Position numbers and translations under genes: made by a program. A stretch of DNA of 64,000 nt. Origin: Balanoglossus misakiensis. Lineage: Eukaryota; Hemichordata. Every line of letters starts with the position of its first letter. The first letter of the stretch is position 1. The notes under the pieces were generated by a model, which was given only the letters and a program-made list of their open reading frames with translations, was not told the origin of the DNA and did no database searches. Positions 23,701-32,548 of the stretch are shown one piece after another. The stretch spans positions 7,998,001-8,062,000 of the forward strand of contig CM082592.2 of the NCBI GenBank assembly GCA_040954595.2, read 5' to 3'.

Positions 23701-26700
23701 GCCAGCATGCTTGACTGAAATCTCCGAAGCTCACATGTCGCCTGCACGGCGATAATTGGATACGAGATTACAAGCACAAACAGTGGTTAAACGTGGTAAT
23801 TCGGGGACGAGTAAAAAAAGAACAAGGGATGGAGGTTTGGGGGCTGTAGGCATACAATGAAAAGAAGCCACCCCGTCAGAAATTAGTATGTACACGGTGG
23901 ATAGGTATCAATGCCCAAGATATGTTCACAATTCAACGGTCTTCCAGGAGATTCCGTGATACCGTGAGATACACAGATTTCCATATTGCCAGGCGTGTTT
24001 CAGGTCAGACACGTTCACTGACTGAAAACCGGCATTTTGAAACGACTCATTTGTTTCTGTCTTAATTTTTTGTTTTCGAATTTTTCATGACGCTTCTCTC
24101 GTTTCCCACTCGCCCGGAATTTCACCGGTTGCCCTCGTATGGGAATGGATACACACACACATACACACAGTTGCGCAAGCACCCTGCATTAGCTGAAGAG
24201 AAAAAAACCGTGCAATATGGTGGCAGTGCTAATCGCCGCGAAAGATCGCCATAGTGATATCACACTAACACTTCGTCTGGTTTTTTTGTTCGCCACATGT
24301 CGCGAGATGGGTCCTGAAACTTGAAACCCCAACCAACAGCAAGTTAGCTAATAGTCAGAAGCCGTGTGGCACCAACTCCGCTTTTACCCCCTCCAACAAA
24401 ATCAAAACATAGCCAAGGCAGAATACGTCGCAGAAAGACACCCCCCCCCCCCTCAAACATCCACCAAAAAAGGGGACGATGACGAGTGGAACATCCAACC
24501 TGGCGACAGGCAAGATTTCCAGATATCCGTTGCTCAACACGAAACCCCTGTCATCATCGCCAGAGAAGTGGGGGCCTATTTTAAGTAGCCTGGGTACAAA
24601 GTTGGCCAATGGGTTGTGGTCTACCAGCCGTGACTAAAACAACAAAGCGCAGAGAGTCCGTCGGGGAAAGCTTACCGACTCGTCGACGCTGCCCGCATTT
24701 CCCCCACCTGTTCAGTATTTTTTACCGAACGTGTGTGCGCTGCAGCCCTACTAAATATTTCAGAATACATCTTGTAAACACAAAATTCGTCGGCTGAGAA
24801 ACCCAGCAGCCTATTGTCTTGCTCCTTGGGCATGCCACACAAGCCGGGGATCTCGTTTTGTGAAAAACTTTTAGTCCTGGTAAATCTGACACTTGTCATT
24901 TAGGGGTTTAGTGACACAGAAAATCTGATTTCATAAATGATATAAAAACAGGTGGGTTTGACGAAGGCGATGCAGAAAAGTTTCCGTCTAAAACTGACCG
25001 TACACATCGACGGGTTTGGGGAGTACAGCCTTTTGTTTGTAAAAAACGCAGAGAAGTGTCTGGTACGACACTCATATGAAACCAGCCATCCAAACTATAG
25101 ACTTGGGGTAGAAAAGGCCTCTAGTGAAAACCGGAGACATTGAGTCTTTCCTAGGGTATAATTACAGGGTACTGGGTCCGATGAAAGAATGGAAGAAAGA
25201 AAAATCGCCCATTCCAGTTGCCAATAGGAGCACGCAGATTTGGGAAGTCTTTTCATAGTGTCTGACATGGGTGAACAAAAAAAGATGAACTTTTACTGGT
25301 GGTGGGGGTGAGAGGGTGAACCGACAAAAAATCGCAGTGCCCCAAATATTCGCGCCCAAATCATGAACAATATTTCCCAAGATTGCTCCTTTTTTTTGTA
25401 TTTCCCCAAAGAATACACAGATGGGTGAAAATACACAACAACCAGTGGTAACGATTACTTTAATTCGTCCACCTCGTGTTAAGTAATTATTAGTTAAACG
25501 GGTCGCTTTTGAACAAAATTATCGTTTTGATTGTGGCATGTCCAAAATTAGTCCTTGATTATTCTACTTATTCTTTCTCTTGGTTTGACCTATCTGCTGT
25601 GATGAATTTCCGCATTTAAAAAAAAAAAAGGTTTAGTGGCGACGTGGCGAAAAAAATCCACTGCAATGGCAAGGGTGTGTGTTTTGTATGAGAAATGTCT
25701 TTTTTCGAGTTTTGAAAAAAATACTCACGTATCCGTGTTTGTCGGAGATGTTGTTTGTCAATTTGAGTTTGTGGAAGGACACTAGCTTCTGCATCCACTG
25801 TTCCCCAGTGCACGGTGAGTCTGGGTGTATGTACATTCTTTTCGGCATTTCTGGGTCGGCTTTGCCGGCCACCATCCAGCGTGAGTTGTGGAACTTGTAC
25901 CGGCAGTCGTCGGCTGCAACTATATCCATCAGCAAAATGTACTTTGCTTTCTTGTCTAGCCCACTGACACGCACTTTGTAGGCTGGAAATATCCGCCTAT
26001 GCGAGAGAGAGAGAAAAATTGAAAACGTTAGGTTTATACAGGATACTCGTGTTTGTTTTGGTTAAAGATGGAATCCCTTGTTGGTAGGGGAAGTTAAAGA
26101 TTTGAGGTCAAAAACGGACTCGTTGCACTTGTCTGCTCGACCACGCAGGCGGTGGTTTGTGGCATGCGAGCATGTTGGCTGGCTTGAAATGAAACTGGGG
26201 TGATGTGTGTGCCAATGTTGCCGTACCCTCACGGTCCAAATTCGCTCTTTCCACGGCGAGTTTTGAGACGGTTTTGGGCCGAAAATACTGCCCGAAACCA
26301 TAGGTCAGCCCTTGTCAATCAGGGTTGACAAGAACAAACACCATAAACGGCGTATGATGAGGTTGTCTCATGCCAACATTCATGCCGACGGTGTATCGAT
26401 AAACTGCAAGGCTATGCACAACCCGGGAGCCGTCGCTCTTTCCTCGACACACCGTGGCCAGTTTGTTGTTGAATTTTTCTTGTCTTTTCGCCGGTGCAGT
26501 GTCCACTGCCGGTGGCGGTAGCTGTGTGTGGACAGTTTACGGTTATACAGGCGATAATTCGGATCGAAAACAACCCATTTGTTCCGTGCGGCGTTAACTA
26601 TTTCAGTGAGGTTCCCTTGTAAGGTCGCGCAGGCTGTTTTTAGACCGAGCTCACGCGCCGTGTTTTTATTTACAGTTGTCCACAATCCCGGTGTTTTTTG

Positions 26701-27504
26701 CAGAAATTAAGACGGTCCAAACACGTCTCGAACCTCTGGTATCGGTTGAGATCGGGATATACTAGGCCAAGTGGTCATTATCGCCTCAAGAACCACATGC
26801 CGCGCGCCGTGTTTATTCGCTGGCACATGATACAGTGTTGAGGCCACTCATTGCGTTCGACACGCTATAGCGAGTAGGAAAACCAAAACATATGTGTCTG
26901 CGGTTTTTGCTATACTGTGACCTGACGATTTTTTTGGACTGCCGATCGCGTGTATGTCTCGGTGGTTAGGGTAGCCACACTTACAAACTGTTTATCGTTA
27001 ATTAGTCTGCCCCAATACGGGCATTAGGCCGATTGTTTACAGTGGTCGAAGTATCGAGTGTGCTATGTTTTTGTTGGCTACACTATCTGCAGAGAGTTCG
27101 GGATGTTGAGAAATATATCGGAAAATGTAAAGCGCTCACCTTCCTGATTTTGTGATGACCATTTCAGTCCCACGTTTGTGGAATTCCTCCCATAGCTCCT
27201 TGGTGTCCAGATTAACTTGGATGTTCTCGTCTTCGTCCGGCTGATTCTCCACGGCCCGCACCGGCCGCAAGCCCGGCTGATGAACGGAGAGTAGGTCGGG
27301 AGCGTAGTGGCACCGCGGATCCCCGAGTTTGGGGAACATGGGCAGCGTGGTTAGTCCGGCACCATTTGGCAGCGGCTGCGTCGGCAAAAACCCGGGAAAG
27401 AACTGCGGTTGCGTTAGTATGGAGTTCACCGAGAAATCGCTGGGTCGATGCGGCAGGAACTGCGTGTAAGCCATCCCTGGCTCCTGCACCATAGGTTGTT
27501 TCAT
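16611..27504 (-). CDS. Tbx2/3: Tbx2/3 (Omb subfamily) T-box transcription factor, complete six-exon coding region
   Basis: Coding exons on the minus strand are 27504-27140, 25996-25729, 22804-22658, 19427-19351, 18494-18313 and 17740-16611, giving 722 residues; vertebrate TBX2 and TBX3 are of similar length. Every intron starts GT and ends AG, and the phases (2,0,0,2,1) join without a stop. The order is: N-terminal region with an eh1-like Groucho motif (about 24-30), DNA-binding T-domain (about 97-286), a basic stretch at its end (about 281-287), an acidic low-complexity linker (about 350-460), and a long Ser/Ala/His-rich C-terminus ending in an [13 protein letters not shown] block typical of Tbx2/3. 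Family members are nuclear, bind AGGTGTGA-type sites and mostly repress transcription, acting in dorsal ectoderm, heart, limb and eye patterning in other animals. No other gene is recognisable in the window. Subfamily assignment is very secure; Tbx2 and Tbx3 arose by vertebrate duplication, so a combined name fits. Species is unknown. Confidence 0.96.
17741..18312 (-). other. Tbx2/3 intron 5
   Basis: This 572-base phase-1 intron from GTAAAT to CTGCAG is the shortest of the gene. No other feature was seen. Confidence 0.88.
18313..18494 (-). CDS. Tbx2/3: Tbx2/3 exon 5: basic tail and Ser/Thr/Glu-rich linker
   Basis: The exon has 182 bases: one finishing Arg286, 60 codons (287-346), and one base of Glu347. 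It starts [13 protein letters not shown], so the joined sequence KREKRKL makes a basic patch just after the T-domain, a possible nuclear signal. The rest is hydrophilic linker rich in Ser, Thr, Glu and Gln with no domain. The acceptor is GTGCCTTTTGCAG and the donor AGAG|GTAAAT. Primary sequence is poorly conserved here, so assignment rests on frame, splice sites and position. Confidence 0.88.
18495..19350 (-). other. Tbx2/3 intron 4
   Basis: This 856-base phase-2 intron contains three GGCGGGAA/TTCCCGCC words (18710, 19127, 19322) and one CGCCATTTT word (19243), a local concentration of two of the over-represented words described under findings. Confidence 0.85.
19351..19427 (-). CDS. Tbx2/3: Tbx2/3 exon 4: end of T-domain
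   Basis: This is a 77-base exon (residues 261-285 plus two bases) encoding [19 protein letters not shown] followed by a basic tail AGKREK. It has no long ORF of its own and was found by reading the opposite strand. The acceptor is CTTTCTTGTCAG and the donor AAAAG|GTGAGAC. The NPFAKGFR block is the signature 3-10 helix that enters the DNA minor groove. Its neighbours differ from vertebrates: IDHN instead of IDNN and RDNG instead of RDTG. The phase joins exactly to the exons on both sides. Confidence 0.95.
19428..22657 (-). other. Tbx2/3 intron 3
   Basis: This 3230-base phase-0 intron is the longest in the gene, mostly AT-rich. ORFs inside it (for example 20588-20941) show no domain and are probably chance. 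It may hold enhancers, but nothing specific is visible. Confidence 0.85.
22658..22804 (-). CDS. Tbx2/3: Tbx2/3 exon 3: T-domain
   Basis: This is a 147-base exon of exactly 49 codons (residues 212-260), starting [16 protein letters not shown] and ending AVTAYQNEK. The acceptor is CTCTCTCTCCAG and the donor AAAAG|GTAGGTG, both phase 0. Length and boundaries equal those of the corresponding vertebrate TBX2/3 exon. Differences from vertebrates include LPWSQ for LPYST, and KETEF for PETDF. It is isolated by introns of about 2.9 and 3.2 kb. Confidence 0.97.
22805..25728 (-). other. Tbx2/3 intron 2
   Basis: This 2924-base phase-0 intron holds a C12 tract (24441-24452), a short CA repeat (about 24151-24168), and a GC-rich patch at about 23460-23580 with two small hairpins (arms AGGCGA and CCCCGG). 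No exon was recognised. Vertebrate TBX3 can insert an alternative exon at this position; no in-frame candidate with good splice sites was seen here. Confidence 0.85.
25729..25996 (-). CDS. Tbx2/3: Tbx2/3 exon 2: core of T-domain
   Basis: The exon has 268 bases: one to finish Arg122, then 89 codons (residues 123-211). It is almost identical to vertebrate TBX2/3 through [40 protein letters not shown] and [13 protein letters not shown], the DNA-binding and dimer-contact part of the T-domain. The acceptor follows a short pyrimidine tract (GA repeat on the plus strand at about 26003-26014) and ends GCATAG. The donor is TAC|GTGAGT, a strong site. A lineage difference is QKLVSFHK where vertebrates have a proline (KPVAFHK). 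Confidence 0.97.
25997..27139 (-). other. Tbx2/3 intron 1
   Basis: This 1143-base phase-2 intron runs from donor GTGAGC to acceptor GCATAG. No coding exon or RNA gene was seen in it; ORFs on either strand look like chance. Confidence 0.9.
27140..27504 (-). CDS. Tbx2/3: Tbx2/3 exon 1: N-terminus, eh1-like motif and start of T-domain
   Basis: This exon encodes residues 1-121 plus two bases of codon 122; the donor reads AAG|GTGAGC. The start at 27504 is chosen because the MAY motif at residues 11-13 sits ten residues in, as in vertebrate TBX2. Met1 has a weak context (T at -3), whereas Met11 has G at -3 and +4, so initiation at Met11 is possible. Residues 24-30 (FSVNSIL) fit the eh1 Groucho-recruitment consensus. 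An acidic stretch (about 86-93) precedes the first T-domain strand ([19 protein letters not shown]). The break inside the codon after KSG matches the first intron position of vertebrate TBX2/3. Confidence 0.95.
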
Positions 27505-27710
27505 ATATGCTACGACTGTGGGGTTTGCTTGCCTTGCTATAGGCTTCGACTGACTTGCCTATATCGTATCGCCGTATCTTAATGAGCTTTGGTAGTTGAT
27601 TGGCTATTTCGCACGAATCGACCAATCACAGAGCGGTATAGGCGTGTTAGTGGCAACTTACACGACGTATCAGCCATAAACAAGGTGTCGGAACGCACAG
27701 CGTACTTATG
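27505..27710 (-). promoter_or_regulatory. Probable proximal promoter and 5' leader of Tbx2/3
   Basis: The 200 bases upstream of the start codon contain two CCAAT boxes in opposite orientation. One reads AGCCAATCAA on the minus strand (core 27599-27603), a full NF-Y match; the other reads GACCAATCAC on the plus strand (core 27622-27626). They lie 95-122 bases upstream of the start. No good TATA box is seen, although CTATA-like words occur near 27537, 27560 and 27634. The transcription start is inferred only; an upstream noncoding exon is not excluded, since a GTAAGT is present on the minus strand near 27660. Confidence 0.5.
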
Positions 27711-28736
27711 ACATTATCACATCAATCGTGCTAAAATGTCAACATAATTAAATATCCACCAATGCAACGCCAAATGGGAGTAGGGATTGTGGTTTGGTGA
27801 ACAGGGGGTTACAGCAGTGACTGTCTGCCAGACGAATAAATATTGTCGTTCCGTTCTGCTTTCCACTTCCAAAATTTACAGTGCGCTCAAAATCAATATA
27901 CATTCGGCCTGGTGAAAAGTTCTGGAAATTTAAGCCAATATTTGCAGAAAATATAAAATTTCCTCCGGGAAGTAAATCCGCAGACGAGGACCTGGATATA
28001 GGTTCGTTTTAATTTTGCGCTATTTGTGTGGGCACGCCCACCGCGGGAAACTGGCAGTTGAAGGTGTCAAAATCCAGTCTGCCATTGTCAACGTGGAACC
28101 CGTTTGGTTTACACAGCCGGGGTAGTTCCCCGTTATGTGTCTTCATTCAGTGATTGGGGAACCCCTTCGGACGACTAGTGGCGATACCAGCGACGGCGGA
28201 GAAGGACGGGCGCAAATTCGGGTCCCGAATTTCGTGGGAGCCGGGCCGGTCATATTTATGCCTTTTATTGGAGGCGGGTCGACTAAAAGCGTGAAAATGA
28301 CGAGCGGAACATCTAAAGTGATTAGCTATTCTAGCATTCCATTTTGACGTAAATGCATAAGTACGGTTGGCGCCAGTCGTGTGACGACACACAATGAAGA
28401 GCGTCTGGTATCAGTTTTCATTCACTAAAATATGTTTTGGCCCCAGACTCTGAATACCGCTGTCGCGATACATCAAGGCAACGCGTCTACGGCCAGCAAG
28501 CGGTCATAAAGCGTTACGAAACGCCTGTCATTTTTGATGGATGACCAAAGCAGGGAAATTGGAGAGACATATTTTGCATCTCTTGATCAGAATGCTACTT
28601 TCGAAGCGGTTTTCGACCATATTGCACGCGGCACTGCCGCATCCACCGGCGTCGAAATGCATTGTTCAGGGCTCAAGTTCACAGACTACCGCCTTACTGA
28701 TTGAGTTGCCACTTTGGCTCCGTTATTCTTCGCTGT

Positions 28737-28772
28737 ATTTTTAGCTACGAAACGCGTCCGTAGCTGAAAAAT
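28737..28772. repeat. Short hairpin-forming inverted repeat
   Basis: ATTTTTAGCTACG and its complement CGTAGCTGAAAAAT (one extra base) flank the nine-base loop AAACGCGTC, about 1.2 kb upstream of the Tbx2/3 start codon. It is shorter than a microRNA precursor. No function is assigned. Confidence 0.55.
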
Positions 28773-31700
28773 AATATGAAAATTCGTGAACAATACATTC
28801 CCTCTACCCCAATATGCTTGTTAGTCAGCTCTGGGCTCCAACTCGATTGATTTATTTCGAGATTAATACAGCGCGGTTCTCTGGCCAAGATACCCGACGT
28901 CTGCACACTGTGACTGTACGAGGACTAAAGGCTAACGCTGGTGACACCACTTTTGTGTTGGCTGTCTCATGTTTGTTCGAGAAAAAAGGCTATTACCTAT
29001 AATTAGTCCGTTGACAGACAGTTTTTCCACAGCCGCTCCACCCTAAACCAATCGGCTATGCGCTTGCGATAATTGCTGTTGACGAGCTAAAGTGTTAACA
29101 TAATTAATAAGCGCCAGTGAAAACGCGTGAGGTGTGAAGGTTCTTTGTGGGGTAGCACGCCGCCTATTCAGGCTACATACGCGCTAAATCGTACTGGCGC
29201 CAGTAGCATATTGAGTGATTAATTTCAAGGAAAACATATGGGAATAGCAAATGATTTTCCCCCGGAATATTTTATGCGCCTTGCCATTGTTTCAGGCTGC
29301 CAAGGCGTCAGGCGTTTCGAACCTACGGTGGGAGTCACTTCGATCGAACAAGGGAAAGACGTGCCCGGTCAGACGGTGTACGCCGTGTCCCCGACGACAG
29401 TTTTTCCGTGTCGCGCGTTGTCGGCGACTGTTGTGGGCGGAGATTGGCGCGGACTAGCTACAAGTAAACACCTCTGTTTTGTGTGGTCTGTTTACGGACG
29501 TTTATGTAATCGCTCGGGTTGGTTTTCGGAGCGTCTGAAATCGTCTACTTGCTTGAAGTGGTCACAGATATTTTGTGCGATAAAAAAGCGCACACAAAAA
29601 AACTTATCCCCCGTATCGAGTGATGTCTCCCAGAAGTTCTCGTGAACACGACTATTTGAGCCCGCCCTCTACCTTGCATTTTTCACGGCATCTTAGTCAT
29701 TGTGTACACCCGAGGTTTGTTTACCGGGAGAAAGGCGCTAACTTGTCGCTTTATTCATGTTTCGAAATGATACCTCGGTGAAAAAGCTCTCAACAATTTT
29801 CGCAGCCAGCGTGTCTGATCCCATACTTACTTGACGAACAAAAGTGTCAGGCCACTTTTAGCAGTTTTTGAGGTGGTGAACAACAGTCAAAGGGGCCTTT
29901 GTTGTTTCATCAATTTCTCCTTGTTGCCTTTGTACTGTCTGCTTGTCCGATCGATCTACCCCATAAGCACATAATACTCGGTGCCTTCGAGATAGCAGTT
30001 CCGAGGGAGAGAGAGAAAAGCGATGACCACTATCCTGGCCAGTTGGAACACTCCTTCGAGATTGTGGTGATTGTGTGTGTAGTTTCTCACTCTCTGAGAA
30101 CCGGAAGCGGTCTTATTATTCCGGTTTTGCTTCAGAAAACAACCTCCCACAGGAAACAAAGCTGTGATGTGATGAGTTATATACAAGCACAGTCAAGTGT
30201 GTTTAGGTTTTTGAATCGTTGTGTCAAAGAAGAGAGACAGAGAAAAAAAAACACGATTAACTAAAATAAGACTGTTGGAGAGTTTGCCATGTACACACTA
30301 TCACCATCTTATGTCTGCCAAATCATCTTCAGCGGAGATCAGTTTATGTACAGACAAAAATACATTTATTTTGCAGCCATCCAGGACAACCTCGATGAAC
30401 ATCGATACAAATTAATTCTTATTGAAGAATTGTCTGCGTTTTTATGTGTATTTCAGCGCAAGATGCCACCTGCACACAAAAATAGTGTTGAAAAATATAA
30501 AAATGTTCACAATTACGACATTAACTGCATGCTGTAGGAGAATAGTTAGTGCTGCAGATGTTGGCTCCAAACCTCCCCGACAGTTAAAGTAGTGTTTTTA
30601 AAGTTGTCGGGGGAAAGATACAGCAGGGCATGTAAGTGCGTTGAATGGGGCCTGTATACGCGGCGACTACATATTCATGTTCCCAAGCACATTCACAACA
30701 GGCTGAGTACGTTTGAAATATGGTCCATAGAAATGAGATCAATGTTTGCTGTTCAGTTGTTAATTCGGCGCCAGGACCTCTTACGGAATCACTCCGTATA
30801 AAGATAGCCGTGCTAAAAGGCGCTCTCTCACCAAACTGCACATTTCGTCGGGTGACAAATGAGCTCGGAGCCCCTTTGCCACGTTCTTGAGTTGACAAAG
30901 TAATAGATTATAGAAGGTGTGTGCCTTGTATAGGTCGGCTCGTCGGCCGGGAGGGGGGGGGGGAACTTCGCAACCGATTTGTTCGCACGTAAGCGGTCAG
31001 CCACCGCCGTGTATCCGAACACAAGACACAGGTGGCGGGGAGGGGGGACCGGTCGACTCCTCCCGCGCGTCCTCGGAGACGCCCTCCGGACGACCGTCAG
31101 CGCGGGAGTTCCCAGACGTTCCGGAAGCCCGGCGTCACGTGACAGCGTCGGCCCACATGCGGCGAAGACAGGAAGGGGATAGCGGTTCGAAATAAAAGCA
31201 CTTCAGAAAAAAGAAGGTGTTTGTACACAAGCTAACAATTCTGTTTACTGCACCCGATAACAAGGAGAAGCGAAAGATACGATCTCGACACTTGCCACCT
31301 CTCCGCGTCTCGTTTCCTCACTTTAAAAGTATGTTACGAACTTTTTTTCTTTTCTTTTTTTTTTGCAAACGAGAACACGTCAAGCCACCTACTCATCTAC
31401 AGCATTTGAAGTGCGGGCCTGCCAGTCTAGACCAGTTCAAGTGACAGCGACTCGCACTAGAACGGGATATAACAACAGCCCTTGATCCGAAATTTCGGTT
31501 GAATATGAGCTGTTCATCGCCTTTTGATGAACACCTACTAGTTTAAACAATTTTATGCGCAGTAAATTTTCTCCCAAACCTAAAAACATGTTTCGCAGCA
31601 AAAATGCATGAGCTTTTGTGTTGATATGTTGATATATACAGCAATATCGCATAGCTTTTATTTTCAGTGTCATTATACACGTAACAACCACTCATATCCG

Positions 31701-31964
31701 AAGTTCTACACACTGAACGAGGAATTTATATGGTCGCAAAATATGTACCTTTTGTAATGCATTACAGACATCAAAAGAAACGAAAGAATATCTGTTGCCG
31801 TCACCGAAAACTAAAATTACCTATTAGGTTATATCTATATGCGCCATTGGGACAAAAAATTGCCAATGTCAAAAGCGTCACATCGTTATCTTTTTTTGTA
31901 TGTGTGTCGCTTGAGTATTTATTTATTGTCGCTCTTTAACACCCATTGAAGTGTATGGGGTTGA

Positions 31965-32001
31965 TATTTATGTATTTACTTATTTATTTATTAATTAATA
32001 G
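31965..32001. repeat. (TATT)n imperfect repeat
   Basis: Degenerate TATT/TTAT units ending in TTAATTAATAG. Confidence 0.85.
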
Positions 32002-32507
32002 ACAGTCTAGTTCACGTCACGGCAAACCATTTGAAGGTTCAATTCAACCTTGATTCACTGACTTGTCCAGCGTCTGCGTGATTTCGAGACTGTGAGTCCA
32101 CTGGTGGTCCGTCGAACCCCGACTTGGGGTCTCTTCCAGTCGTCCCAGAAACCGACTCACGCGCGCGGTAGCGGCATTCTCTCAGTCCGCCTGAAAATGT
32201 AGAGGCATGCCCTCCCTTTGGAAAAATATATAATAAAACACAGAATGTAATACTTTTCGGAGACAGCAAAAAAATCCGTTTGCCCGCAAGCACGACGACT
32301 GCTATTATGCACATTTGCCCCGTAGTCCCCTGACACGTTCGTCGTTCATTCAGCGCACAATGGATCGCTCAACACTCGCATTTTTCTTTCTTTTCACGGC
32401 GACCATACCGGGGTGTAATATATTATGAAGTTTTCTTAGATGCGACTGTAATTTCATACCGCTTATATGAATTGATACCAGTCCGTGCATAACCTAGGGC
32501 TAGCGTG

Positions 32508-32548
32508 GTTGTCTGTCTGTCCCTCCCTCCGCCTGTCTGTCTGTCTCG
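32508..32548. repeat. (GTCT)n compound microsatellite
   Basis: Two blocks of GTCT units separated by CCCTCCCTCCGCC. Confidence 0.9.
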
